A stretch of 64,000 nt of DNA from Blakeslea trispora (taxonomy: Eukaryota > Mucoromycota > Mucoromycetes > Mucorales > Choanephoraceae). The stretch is taken from contig JAIWNE010000013.1 in NCBI GenBank assembly GCA_025331445.1, positions 310,001 through 374,000 on the forward strand, read 5' to 3'. The notes beneath the pieces were generated by a model that made no database searches, was not told the origin of the DNA, and saw nothing but the letters and a program-made list of their open reading frames with translations. Positions within the stretch are counted from its first letter, which is position 1. Every line of letters begins with the position of its first letter. Below are positions 12,234-26,900 of the stretch, one piece after another. A program made the translations under genes and the position numbers.

Positions 12234-14249
12234 ATGCAGCCTAGTCGCATCGATCTACTCAAGATTGCACAGGTAAGGCATCACTTTAGAAGTGAAGCGA
12301 AATGCAACTAACTTGAGAAAGGTCCAAGACGTTCAACTTAATAGAGGTCAAAAAACTGTTGTGGGTACTTTACATCTAACCATTCATCACCTGATATTCA
12401 GTTGTTCAGAAGATGAATTGTGGGTAAGAAATCAAGCAGTAGATACTACCAAGCAGACATTTTTTGTTCCTAATCAAGCTATTTAGATTCCTTATCCTAT
12501 CATTCATACCGTCGAGAGACAGCCACCTTCACTTCAGACAGGACGACACCCGCTTTATATAAAATGTCGAGATTTCATGATTTTAACACTTTCTCTACTG
12601 AAAGAGGGCGAAGCGCAAGATGTATTTGACAGCATTCGGAATCTATCTTGTGTTAGTAAGTATCTTGATAGACCTTGTTGCTCTCTTGAAACCAAATCAC
12701 TAATAGACTCTGAAAGATTCCATAGAGCAAATGTACGCGTATGCATATCAGCCAAGAATACCCTTTACATCGAAAGCTGGATGGAATATATATGATCCAT
12801 TAAAGGAATATGAGCGGATGGGTGTAGATGTCAAGACAGATGCTTGGCGCTTTACTCTAATCAATAGGGATTACAAAGTAAGTGGAAGAAAGAGGAAGGA
12901 AGTATATAATACTAATTGATACATGAATAGTATTCGCCTACCTACCCTCGCTTGTTGGTGGTGCCCTCGAAAATAAGCGACAACACATTGAATTACGCTG
13001 CCAAATACCGTAGTAAAGCTAGAATCCCTGCTCTTTCATATATGCATTGGAATAATGCTGTAAGTTATGCAAGTGCTTGAGAATTCTTTGACTTAAGCAA
13101 TAGGCACAGGCTACTATCACTCGAAGTAGCCAGCCTTTAGTAGGATTCAAGCAAGCAAGATCCATACAAGACGAAAAACTGATAGAGGCTATCTTTTCAA
13201 CCAACGTACCTACCGGTCCAAATGGCGAAATAATCTATGGATCCACTGCAGCTAACCTGATTATTGATGCTAGACCTATGGCCAATGCAGTGGGCAATGT
13301 TGCAAGAGGAGCGGGTACTGAGAATATGGATCATTACCGAAATTGTAAAAAGATATATGTGGCAATAGACAACATCCATGTCATGCGGGACAGCCTGGCT
13401 AAACTAAGCGAAGGTAAGATCGTTTTAGAAGACAGATACTGAGAATTTTGTGGCTCATTCGTTCCATAAGCTATGCAAGGAATAGACAGTACAGGTGGTC
13501 AAATCAACAAAACTGCACTTCAGCGGTCGGGTTGGTTGAAGCACATTGCAATGGTAATGGATGGTACGACTACGATTGTCAAGAATATTCATGTGTATAA
13601 TTCACATGTCTTGGTACATTGTTCGGATGGATGGGATCGTACTTCACAATTAGTTTCTCTCAGTGAACTCTGTTTAGACCCTTACTACCGGACATTTGAA
13701 GGATTTCAGGTATTGATCGAGAAGGACTGGGTTTCTTTTGGTCATAAATTTGAAGATCGATGTGGCCATCTGTCCGATGAGAAGTATTTTATCAATTACA
13801 CAAACAATACTATCAAAGACATGCAAAACAAGTTCTATAAAAGCTATCAGCGCGAGACAAGTCCAGTATTTCATCAGTTCCTAGATTGTATATTCCAATT
13901 ACAGCAACAGTATCCAACTAGGTTTGAGTTTAATGAGACACTTTTGACTGAACTTCATTATCATGTCTATTCTTGTCAGTTTGGTACCTTTTTGTTTAAT
14001 TCAGAAGGGGAGCGCACAAGTCACCAACCACAAGACAAAACGTATAGTATTTGGGATTACTTTAATTCAGAAAAGCAGCGGTTTATCAATGAATTATACG
14101 ATCCTATGAAGGATAAAGATTTAGTAGACAATGTGGGTGTCTTGATGCCAGAAGCTTCCAAGGTCAAATATTGGGCAAGGCTTTTCAAAAGAGAAGATGA
14201 CGAAGTCAATGGTATTACTGTTTATGGTGAAAATCCGACTGAATATTGA
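12234..14249 (+). CDS. Myotubularin-family phosphoinositide 3-phosphatase (YMR1-like)
   Basis: Removes the 3-phosphate from PI3P and PI(3,5)P2 on endosomal and vacuolar membranes. About seven exons start at MQPSRIDLLKIAQ (12234). The N-terminal part (VQLNRGQKTVVGTLHLTIHH, SEDELW, IPYPIIHTVER) fits the PH-GRAM domain. The catalytic domain follows with YNAAKYR-type text (LNYAAKYRSKARIPALSYMH), SSQPLVGF, NLIIDARPMANAVGN and the CX5R active site HCSDGWDRTSQ near 13616-13648, then the typical EGFQVLIEKDWVSFGHKFEDRCGH block. Both the catalytic Cys and Arg are intact, so this is an active-type myotubularin. No FYVE or coiled-coil tail follows; the frame ends shortly after the phosphatase domain, as in yeast YMR1. 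Confidence 0.95.
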
Positions 14250-14542
14250 TAATAATAATAATAATAAAAAAAAGTTGTACATTTGTTTATGTGTCACTCA
14301 AAGTGCACATCATTTCCTTGGTGGATACCAAAAAATGCCACGCTGGCTTGTCTTAAAACACACATGCATCAAGGACATACAACAAAGCTAGCTGATTCCT
14401 TTATATAGATCGTTTAATTAAGATATCGAAAGAACTAAGTTGGTATTGTAATGTACATAGACTAGCAGAGATGAACAAGAAAAAAAAGAGAGAGAGGGTA
14501 TGTGGAATCTGAAGAGAGCAAAAAAGAAAGGAAAAATTAGAT
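14250..14542. other. Convergent gap, myotubularin / kinesin
   Basis: Short tail-to-tail interval with a TAA repeat (14248-14265) right after the myotubularin stop and purine-rich runs near 14478-14535. Probably holds both 3' ends. No gene was seen. Confidence 0.5.
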
Positions 14543-17500
14543 CTAGTTGTAGTTTTCACTCAACACACTAGAAGGTCGTTGGATATCCCATTTTTTCTTT
14601 AGCTCGTCTACACTTCCGCTACTGTGGCGATAATTAATTTTGGCTCTAGAAGACCTTGTAGGCGTTTGTGCTAATCGATCAAATACAGAAGGTGTAAAAG
14701 GTCTATCAAAAGTAGAAGAACTAGGCATCATAGGCGGCAGGGGTCTTCGCACGGAGCCTTCAGATTGTGGCGAAAGTTGCTGTTGGTGCTGCTGCTGATA
14801 AATAGCCATTGCATCGTTTTCCATCATGTTCATTTGTAGAGTGGGGAGATTATGAGCGTGTGCTAGTAGAGGGCTGATAACAGCAACATCTCTACGAGGA
14901 CTATGGAGATTATTTGTGTTACTTGTGCGACCTGTTGATTTCTGATTCCATGAAGATAGAGAGGATACATCAGACTGTACAGAGGATCTTCTTAGATGAC
15001 TGCTGCGAATGGAGGATGTAGAAGATTCATGATCAGACATGTATTGACCGAAATCAGGCGAATTGCCCTGAGCTGCTGAAATAGCCCTCATAATATCGTC
15101 TTCATCTATGTCTCCGTCTTCATCTCCTGGAGTCATCAACCTACGTCCTTCTTCGTCTTGCCAAGAGAGTCGTTTCTGAACCATGTTGTAGAATCGTTCT
15201 GGTGATGGTGTTACTTCTCTTCCCTCCCCTGTTTTGCTTAGCGCCTCTACCATTTGAACAGGTAATGGCAGCTTTTTGTTTAGCTGTGCTTTGTTGAGTT
15301 GAGGAGAAGTAATAGGTGAAGATACAATTGGATAAGATTGTTGCTCATATACTGATCCCATGTCTGAAGTAGGGTCTGAAATAAATCCTCGAAGGCCATC
15401 TTCGTAGATTCTATCGAAAATAGTATTGCCGTTGTTTGGATAATCACTGTAGTTACTACTTCCATCTCTAGACATCATGAAGCTTTGAATGTCATCGTCC
15501 TTAGTCTCTAATTGACGGATGCGACGTTCATTCTCTGAAGTACTAGATATGGCGGCTCGCTTCATTACAATCAATGTACGACGAAGATCAACAACTGTCT
15601 TTTCTAAATTCTGTACAGTTACTTGGCGATTACATTCATCCATTTTGAGGTCCATGATATCATCTACCAAATTCTCAATGATGCGTTTACATTCATCTGC
15701 TTCAAATGATTTGATGAGTTTGGATGTAATATCATAAGCCATCTCTGGTGCAGCATTGGCAGGTACACTAAACTGATCTTCAAAAGAGTCGATATCGGCC
15801 CATTCGTCATTGTTCGAAATAGGCTCGGTTACGATTTCGTCAACAAAAGTGACATGCTTGGGAGGACGTGGGCTCATGTTCTTGACTACAGTTGCACCAT
15901 TCTCTTCGGCATGAAGAGCCTCTTCAGCTGCGTCTGACTGAAGGGTACGAACACGGGCGGACAAATAGGCAATTTCGGCTGTGATCAGATCAATACGCTC
16001 ATCCATCAATTCGATAGCTATCATGTCCATGGGCTGACCGGTATTTTCTTCCAGTTCCTTTTCGACATGATATACTTGATCTCTTTCCTCTTCTAGATCG
16101 AATTTTTCAGCTACCAAATGTTCTCGGCGAATCAAGAGCTGCTCCATTTCGACAACTGCTTGTTTGCCTTGAATGTATTGAGAGAGGGCTTTGTCCAAAA
16201 GCTCTTTCTTGCGAGAGACACGAATTCCCAAAGGAATGGGGTTCTTCTTTTTCGATTGACGCTTAGGGAATCCATGGCCCCCGCCTTTAGCAATGACAGC
16301 AAAGCTGCCGCCCATGATAGGAGAGGCTTTATGAAGTAACTTTTCATCTAAAATGCCACCTTCTCGAACAGCCTTTTTCAGGATAGATGTCAGCTGCTTT
16401 AATTGACCAGAACTAATCATGATTTCTTCATTGCGCTTCTTCAATGTAGATTTCTGCTGTTCATGCTCGCGCTCCAATCGTTTTTTAGCCTGATTCGACT
16501 TTGCATGTTGACGCTGCAATTGTTGAATACGACGTTCTTGCTGAGATATTTGGTTACGAACACGGTCGGATTCTACTCGCATACGATGAACTAGCTGCCT
16601 CTTTTCGACCTTTAGTGTCTCTACATTGGCACGGAGTGTTCGCAGCATAGATTCATTTTGATTTCTGTTTGACTGCATAGTCATAGTAGCATGAGAATAC
16701 TTGCGCTTCAAATCTTGAATTTCAGACATCAAGTTCTTCATTTTGTTTTCATAGGCATGTCGAATCTCGTTGCTCTGCTTGTCAATGCCTGCATTTGATA
16801 GAGTACCTCTTGATGCAGCCACCTGTTGCTGCAAGTTATAATTGGAGATATCTGTCTTAATAGCAATACCTGATTTGGTACGCATCAAAGCGATATCTTT
16901 TTCTTTCTGAATTTCAGTTAATTGAGTTTGGAGACTGTTAATCTTTTCGTCAAACTTCTTGCGCATAAAGGTGTATTCAGTCTCTGACTTTTCCAGATAG
17001 GCGACGAGTTCTTCTTTGACTTTGATGTCTGATTGAATTTGATGCAGCATGCGAGTTAATTTATCGGCATATTTATTGTGTACTTCTAGTGCCACAGGAG
17101 TAGGTGTGCTTCTGAACGGAACAGAAGATTGTTTTGAGTCAGCAGAGCCATCTGATGATAAATCTGGCTTAATATCGACATCTGTGTTGCTTTTATTTCC
17201 AACTTCACCCCAAGTAGGAACAGCCTATAAATAAATAACACAATGAATTGATTTAGTACAAACAAAGCATATGACATTTTTTATATTACGACATATACCA
17301 ATGCTTCAATTTCATCTCCAAAATCATCATCTATAGGAGAAGAAGTAAGGGAATACATTCCTTCGTCAATCAAAGCATTTTCATTAAGATCACACAAGCG
17401 ATTTTCTGCTGCTTCAAATGCCTAGAACACATAAACACAAAATTGAAACAAATCAGTTATGTGTATCTGCATGTAAACTATCATACAAACCTTTAATTCT

Positions 17501-20006
17501 TCTTCCCAATTATTGCTCGAGTCTTCTAAAGGCTATTCAAGCAAAGAGCAAGAAAGGGATTAGAAAATGAAAAGCAAAGTTTTAATAAGCATATATTACC
17601 TTGACTAACTCAAGTACTTCAAGACTTTTTCGGATATCAGCACGAACTTTAGCAATGCTTTCTTTAATCTCTTCATGTCGAACTTCGTCTTGAAGGTCAT
17701 TAACATAACCTTCATCTTCATCATATTCAGCATCCTGTCTCTTGCCTTGTGGCTTGTGAGACTTTTGCTTGAAGCGGTCATGCCGTTTGGCTCGCATACT
17801 TGAGCTCGTACTTTTAGTGATGATAGGGCGCCTAGTCATTTTAGTTGTAACTTTTGCCGCATACCCATTTGCGGAAGAACTATCAGGGACCAAGCGGGTA
17901 TTGATTTTCTTTCTCTTCATGCTACTGCTGCTACTACTTCTTGGTCTAGAAGATGAGAATTTCTGAAGTACAGTGCTAGTACTGTTTGTAGGCTTAGCTT
18001 GTTGACTAGCAGAAGCTAGCACGGTCTCCATGCCCTTTAGTCTATCTTTGGTATCTTCCAACTCAGATCTCAAATCTTGAATTGTCTTTTGGTATTTTTC
18101 TATTATGGGGTGTGTCTCTATACGCTTTGCTGCGTCAGACCCAACGTCTTCTAAAAGGCGACTGTCACTTAGATCACTGTTCTGCATGAACTCTCCTAAC
18201 TCGCGCTCAATCAGCAGAGTGTCTCTCTCACTTGTGACTTGAACTAAGCGACTTGATGTCTCCTGCAATCGTTCTCGTAGTCTGACTGTTTCGTTCTTTA
18301 GAGCTATATTTTCTTCTTGTGACACAGTCGTTGTGGACATAGAATGATCATCTGCACGCAATGATGCAACTTCCATACGAAGTCGAGATACAAGCGCTTT
18401 TAGCTGATTGACTTCCATCGACGATCCAGCAAAGTCTTGGTTGACAGTGACTCTGTTCTTAATGTTTCGAGCACGGTTGGCATATTTAAGGGTATTTAGT
18501 GTCTCCATAAAATTCGTGTCAGCTGGGGACACACATGCTAACATGAGTGTCTGACTGTTGCCACCCAAGGAATCTTGCAAGAGTCGAGTAAGTTTACTAT
18601 CGCGATAAGGAATGTGTGTAGCCCTTCGTGCTTCATCACCAAGTGCTGATATGACGTTTCCTAGTGCAAGTAAGCCAGAGTTGATAGCTATACCTTCTTT
18701 GGCTCGATCTCCTTGAGCGTGTGTTCGCTTTAACTATTTATATAGAATAGAAATATAAATACAGATTTTTTTTTACTAATGCTTTTTTTTTTTTTTATAA
18801 ACTCGCGTACTCTTTCTGAGCCTGCTAAATCGACAAAATGGAATTTACTGTTTAACGACTTGATTATCTTTTTGCCTGTTTCATCCTCTTCGGGTTTTTG
18901 CTGCTTCAGTATGACTGAAAAAATAGCATGCGATCTAGAAGACACGGAATTCATTTCAGTTGATCCCGTTGTACGACCTAAAGAGCCTTGTGCAAGGTAT
19001 CTGTTGTATCATGGTTAGCACAAAATTCGGATAGTCAAAAAAGAAAAAAAAATGTACTACTTGGTACCTTAAGACTTCATCAGGGCTATAACAAAGCTCT
19101 TCTTTCACACCGCTCCAGTAAATGTTGCCAGCAATATCTTCTCGGATCGAAACTTCTTCTTTCGCATTACCTTGATGCTGTTGTTGCTGTTGTTGCTGCT
19201 GTTGCTGCTGTTGTTGTTGAAGTTGACTTGGATGAATGGTGGCTGATCTACGTTTTGATTGTTGAGGGATGTTTAGTAAATCAATAAATTCTTCGTTGTA
19301 GAGTTCAAGAAAGGAAACATAAACTTGAAATTTGTATTCTTCATCCTGTTCTTCGCGGGCCTTCAAGTTCTGAAAGAGCTCCACAATACATCGTGGCACA
19401 ATCCCTTTACAAAATTGAGCAAAAGAGGGGATTGGAAGGAGAAGGTAATGTTAGTATTTGTACAGGAAGAAAGAATGTGGATACAGACTAACCTTCATTC
19501 TCAGCAGTGACAGTATTATCTAAGCTTGTACCCATACTGAAGGTTTTACCTGAACCTGTTTGACTAAAAGTAAAAAGAGATTAAGCTAGGTTTATCGTTT
19601 CTATAAAGTATCATTTACCCATAAGCCAATATAGTGGCATTAAAACTAATGAAGACATGAGTAAAAAATGGAACCCCCATAACTTCTTTTTTCTTACCCA
19701 TCAACAAACTTGTGTAATAAGGGAGAAGCAGCATTTGAATATACTTGGGCTTGGCTGGTCGAAGTATCGAATACATAATCATATGTAAATGACTTGTCTG
19801 TCCCAATTAAAATCTGTGGCTCGTCTGGTATAAATGAAAGACATTCTGTGCAGTTGTTGATTTTCTCTTTTTCTGTTAGAGGGCGGACACGCAGCCCGAC
19901 TCTATAAAAAAAAGTGCGTATGTGTTATGATAGGTTTCTCTTTAATTTGGCGGTATATAATTTGATTGCTAAATTAATGCTGGTACCTCACTGCGGTTGA
20001 AGTCAT
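14543..20006 (-). CDS. Kinesin-4-type (KIF4-like) motor protein with long coiled-coil tail
   Basis: Plus-end microtubule motor, roughly 1,500 residues in about ten exons. It starts at 20006 ([20 protein letters not shown]; the Arg codon is split by intron 1). The motor shows the P-loop QTGSGKT (near 19545-19565), switch [14 protein letters not shown], switch [14 protein letters not shown] and the [20 protein letters not shown] block, then [18 protein letters not shown]. That last text is the signature of the KIF4/KIF21 group. The tail (ORF 14543-17095) is heptad-rich from about 15500 to 17090, followed by a Ser-rich, basic, probably disordered C-terminus ending at 14543. A Gln run interrupts the motor domain. 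KIF4-type kinesins act in spindle midzone and chromosome organisation; whether this one does so or works in vesicle transport cannot be told from sequence. Confidence 0.93.
19176..19223 (-). repeat. Polyglutamine run inside the kinesin motor domain
   Basis: CAA/CAG repeats encode about 16 Gln ending QHQGN. They lie between the conserved [11 protein letters not shown] helix end and the [16 protein letters not shown] strand. This is a surface loop of the kinesin head, so the insertion need not break the fold. The mixed CAA/CAG usage suggests it is old or stabilised rather than a recent expansion. Confidence 0.85.
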
Positions 20007-20682
20007 ATAAAATAGTTAAAGGATGGTTTATCAAATTTAATAAAATTATAAAAGATAGGAGGAGGAGAGTAAGAAAAAGAAACAAAGAATAATTATATGT
20101 ACAGTAAATAAGAAAGAATAGAAAAGAAAAAAAAGAAGAAATACTAATCAATTTCAGCCCTTTTCATTTACCTTACAGTTAGACTTACGGAATTTGGTGT
20201 TGCAGAAAATAATGGCTGACTTTCAAATTCGGAATAGAAAGTATTTGATTGGTTGAAATCTAGCAAAGTTAACTGTGCTTCGGCAAGAGAGATGACAGTC
20301 CGAAGAAATAACAGCGTATGGAGATCAAAGTTTACTCTAAAAGATACATAGGTTCTGAAGGAGAAAACTGTCGCATTGAGCAAACATATCGACACGAGAT
20401 GAACTGCGAGACTCACAGAGATCTTTGGGAAATGCATGATGCAGCCTTTCATTTTCTTTTTCTTTTTGCATTTATAGGTCTTATTTTTCTTTTCAACTGA
20501 CTGGCATATCCAACTTTTTTTGCGGCATTTTAATTTCTGTATACAGTGAAAGAAACAACTCTAATGCAGAAGCAGGTTTTGACCTAATTGTACTCATTGC
20601 TTTAAAAGAGTAATGTGTTAAGTGTTCACCATGCCTCCCCATAGCTATCTAAGATACAGCATAAAAACACAACAGCTGATGC
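20007..20682. other. Upstream region of kinesin gene
   Basis: AT-rich with long purine runs on the plus strand (20060-20145), which are CT-rich on the kinesin sense strand and fit a promoter or leader. A minus-strand frame (20168-20452) contains a hydrophobic, protein-like stretch ending at a good GTAAGT donor (20169-20174, minus sense). It could be a 5'-untranslated exon or a coding fragment. No domain was recognised. Confidence 0.35.
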
Positions 20683-21090
20683 TTAGTGACTATCAACCCG
20701 AAACCAAATCCAAAAGACAAGTTCAACTTGGCCCTTTTTTTTAAGACCAATCTGTAGACAATCGAAGAATGGCAATGTGTTTAATTTGATTTCATCAAGA
20801 CAGCCAGGAAACTGTTTTACGCTACCATAATCAATGTCAATATCCATCTGATAACACACTGTACTGACTACAATGTCTTCAATAATTGGCAGGTTTGGCA
20901 GTCCTGTTTTCAGCAAAGATTGCCTAATTGTCTCTATCATGTATTCTGATTGTGCACAATTCACTTTTGGATGTTCCTACAGATTATAATGCAAAACGAT
21001 GTCTATAGCCGCTAATTCCAAATAAGCCATCGAAGATAGTCGACTATGCTCTTTGAGAAAAGAACAAAAGAAAAACTCGTTCTCCTGCAT
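20683..21090 (-). pseudogene. Small unknown reading frame interrupted by one in-frame TAG
   Basis: Reading from an ATG at 21090, 37 codons (MQENEFFFCSFLKEHSRLSS...) run to a TAG at 20977-20979. The same frame then stays open for 97 more codons (EHPKVNCAQSEYMIETIRQS...CLQIG...) to 20683. Codon choice and amino-acid make-up look protein-like on both sides of the TAG. A TATA-like ATATAAAAGG lies at 21111-21120 on this strand. No intron with plausible length and phase removes the stop. I do not recognise the protein. Likely readings are a decayed gene with a nonsense mutation or, less likely, stop readthrough. Confidence 0.4.
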
Positions 21091-22819
<1,729 letters not shown>

Positions 22820-23983
22820 ATTATTATTTTCAATATTATTATTTCTCTGTTTGCGTGTTAATGCGCGTATGTATTTAAGTTTATAGTCCCTTTTCTTTTT
22901 TCTTTCTTTATTAAAGAGAAGTTTGCAATTTTAGCTGTCTTGTTTGTCCGTGTAATTGTGCAACTTGCATAATTTATCATTTAGGATTGAATATCCGCCC
23001 TATAAATATCATATGCGTGATACAATCTTTCATTTTATCTTATGTAAGAATCAATCCATAGGCAAAAATAAAAACCTTCTCTAATCTAATGATAACGGAA
23101 AGACGACGAGACCGTGCATGCCCCGAGATCGCCAATAACTTGGTACAAAAGTTTGTCCAAGAAATCATCCAGTTGAGGAGAGCGACTGCTGACGAAGAAG
23201 TAGTACCATACCATTCCATGTCCATTGAGGCACATGTAGCCAGCCAAACTGCGGACGTAGTACCACTCAACAACACAATCGTAGTCTTGCTGATATTAGT
23301 CTTAGCATTCAAAGCCCGAAAGTACAAACTGCAGGGTATTCGAGAGAGAAGAACATTCATCTGATAAAAAAGAAAATATTTCAAGGTCATATGCATATGT
23401 CAACAGCTTCAGAGGGGCTGCCAGGAATTGAATGGGTTTTATCTACCCTCAATACCAATCGAGCTTTTAGCAACTGCTGAATGAATTTGAAATCCATCAT
23501 TTGGGGCTGTACCCACTGTATGTCCTGAGCTGATCGAATCCTCTTGTAAATAAGGCTCCTATTCGTTGATTGATCAGTGCAACTAGTGAAAGGAACAAAA
23601 CACTTTTGCTTGCTTTCTGTTCATCTTAAGCTATCCTTTTTGAGCAATTTTGTTTACTTGTTGAGTAGACAGTCTAAAATAGCACTTTTCTTTTTAATTC
23701 ATCATTCAGAGACTCTTTTATACATTGTTCTTGCAATCAAATAAAGGAACTAATTGACCAATGAATCTCTCAGCTATAAAGCCGTTATCTGTTGCAATAG
23801 ATATAATTTGACAATTATGCATAGAACGAAATTCTGATGTCAGAGACAAGGAAAGAAAAACAAGGCTTTGGTCAAAAAAGGACTTTAATTGAAAATCCGC
23901 CTTTTTTTTTTACTGTGCTTTTCCAGTATGACATTCTCTCTTTTTTTTCGTTTCCTTTTTCTTTTCTTTTCATTATTATTATT
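22820..23983. other. Interval between ADK1 and the CSB gene, with coding-like stretch
   Basis: The parts next to the flanking genes look like ordinary 3' end and T-rich promoter. The middle (about 23040-23630) looks coding, but the strand is unclear. Plus 23089-23364 gives a 91-codon frame with a hydrophobic segment. Minus 23040-23396 gives a longer one. Upstream on the minus strand an ATG-less open stretch (about 23390-23620) reads RSAQDIQWVQPQMMDFKFIQ. A TATA-like TATAAAAG lies near 23718-23725 on the minus strand. No domain was recognised. Confidence 0.35.
23040..23625 (-). pseudogene. Possible unknown gene or gene remnant between ADK1 and CSB
   Basis: Two neighbouring minus-strand open stretches could be exons. 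One (about 23390-23620) lacks a start codon. The other (23040-23396, frame MNVLLSRIPCSLYF...) follows a good acceptor (TTTTTTATCAG just above 23361). Joining them at a GTTGAC donor keeps the frame open, but this donor is weak and two other frames across 23090-23360 are also open, including one on the plus strand. Amino-acid make-up looks natural but resembles no family I know. It may be a real small spliced gene, a remnant, or chance. Confidence 0.25.
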
Positions 23984-26900
23984 ATGAGTACTTCTTCATC
24001 TCCTTTATCAGAGACAAACACATTATCAGAATCAGAATATGATCCAAAGGAAAACGTGGCTAATGAGTTGAGCCAACTAGGCGTCGATTTGGTAGACCAA
24101 AATGAATTTGAAAAATCGCTTATGCAAAAGGTAAAAATGACAAATGGCTACTCAGACTTGAAATCCATATATTCATGTTATTATATGTGTAATGCATTCT
24201 AAGGCTGATAGAGCAATTGCTGAAAGAGATGATGAGCTTGATCAAAAACGACTTGACAAGGCGATAAAAGAGATAAGGTAAACTTGAGCAATTGCTTAGA
24301 TGTATGGCATTTAATCTTCTGTAATAGCGCGGCGCAAAAACAACTCGATAATCTCAAGATGAAGATGAAAGACAATTTAGACAAAGAAAGATGGATGCCG
24401 AAAATAACTGAACAAGCACAAAAACTACGAAATGCAACGCAAGATAAAAAAGATATCATTGAACGTATGAAAGATCGGCATTCGGAGCGAGAAAGAGCAT
24501 TGCGTCCACCCAGTCAAAATGAGAAACAGATCAATGAGACTCAGCGCGATTATCTTGTTAGAACAGGCAAAATTACTCCTTTTGAACAGACTCTCCCTCC
24601 GCAGCACCTTACAAATCATGAGGTCTCTTCATCCAACACAATATTCCCAGGAACAGAAAACCAAATGTCACATCAACACTTGCACGTACCAAATCATAAA
24701 GCATCAGATTTAGTAGCAAGTCGGTCCAAGCGAAAACTAGCTCAATACAGCGATGAAGATGATGATGGTGAATACAAAGAAAGCGACGATACTGTTGATG
24801 AAGACGAGTATATGGAGGAAGACGAAGACTTAGATGACACTGAAGGAAACCAAAAACACAAGATTAGAAAACTAGATGAAATCTACGAAGATGATGGTTT
24901 GGAGCAATATTACAGAAAACGGCTTGATGACTGGATTCACAATAGACGAATTATGCGTTACCGTGTAACACACGTAATGTTTCATTGAAGATCTGTCATT
25001 TGTATCACGACTAACTTTATTTCTAAAGCAAGACACGCCACTGGAGGAGATAGAAGAAAAATTGAAACAAGAGGGCTTGGATGATCATTCTTTTGAAGAA
25101 GAGAAATTTTTGGCACATCCCAACTATCAAGATGTTGAATTCGACAATGGCTATCGGATACCAGGCGAATTATGGAATTGTCTGTTTGACTATCAAAAAA
25201 CCTGTAAATCTTACCAGCAATTTGAACCATAACAACAATGAATGAGCACTGACTTTTATATATATATTAGGTGTACAATGGCTTTGGGAATTACATAGCC
25301 AACAAGTAGGAGGTATCTTGGGTGATGAAATGGGTTTAGGAAAAACAATTCAGATCATTGCTTTCCTATCAGGCCTTTATTATTCCAAGATATTAGGTCC
25401 TGGTCAACCTACCATGATCATCTGTCCTGCAACAGTAATGAAACAATGGGTCCAAGAATTTCATAAATGGTGGCCACCTTTGCGAGTAGCTATTCTACAT
25501 GCTAGTGGTATAGGTGTCCGAAACAACAATGTCAGCAGCGATGATTACAACGAGCTTGAGATGTACAATTCAGAAGATGAAGAAGATCTAGAGTATGAAC
25601 CAGATCGTCGGGGTAAAAACTCAAAACGACCCAAGAAGTCAAGGTCATCCACAAAAAGCATTTTGAAAACTCGAATGGGACGTAATGCAGCTGCACTTGT
25701 AGACAAAGCGATCAAGGAAGGTGGTATTCTGATAACCACCTACAGTGGTGTTCAGAGTTATCGCGAAATCCTCTTGAAACACAAATGGGGCTATGTTGTG
25801 CTTGATGAAGGTCATAAAATCAGAAATCCTGATTCAAGTACAACATTAGCTATCAAGCAATTCAAGGTGAGTTATATAGATCTATATTTGGCGTAAGAAA
25901 ATGATGCTATGGCTAAAAGACTGAATTTGGGACCTTTGATAGACGCCTCATCGAATTATCTTATCTGGTACACCTATACAGAACAATTTGAAGGAACTAT
26001 GGTCCTTGTTTGATTTTGTATTTCCAGGAAGGCTTGGAGTAAGTTCTTGATGAAGTACGTTAGAGATGTGTTTTTTTCTTAATAGATATATCTCTTTATA
26101 GACATTACCAGTATTCCAAACACAGTTCTCTGTACCTATCAGTATAGGTGGATATGCAAATGCATCTAATGTTCAAGTTCAAACAGCCTACAAATGCGCT
26201 TGTATGTTGCGTGACCTGATTAACCCATACCTTTTGCGTCGTATGAAGGTGGATGTTGCTGCTGATCTACCTAAAAAGAACGAACAAGTTTTGTTCTGTA
26301 AATTGACACCACCTCAAAGAGAGGCATACCTAAAGTTCATTCATTCAAAGGACATGGATGCTATCTTGGAACGTCGTCGCCAAGTACTCTATGGTATTGA
26401 CATTGTTCGCAAGGTATGCAATCATCCAGACTTGGTTGATTTAGCGTTGCCTCAAACAGATCCTGATTACGGTAATCCAGAGCGCAGTGGTAAAATGGTG
26501 GTTGTCAAGGCACTGATGAAGATGTGGCATCAGCAGAAGCACCGCGTTCTTTTGTTTAGTCAGACACGTCAAATGCTGGATATTTTAGAGTTGATGATCA
26601 GACGACACACAAATTACCGTTATCTGAGAATGGATGGCACTACACCCGTGAATCAGCGAATAGCTCTAGTGAACGAGTTCAACGAAACAAGCAACATATT
26701 TGTTTTTCTATTGACAACCAAAGTAGGTGGCCTTGGTCTGAACTTGACAGGTGCTGATCGAGTCATTTTGTTTGATCCAGACTGGGTATGGAACTAGAAT
26801 GATAGACACAATTAGAGCTATCTTATTGATTGTTTCTTTTTATTGCTTTTTGTTTTGGGATAGAACCCTTCCACTGATATGCAGGCAAGAGAAAGAGCAT

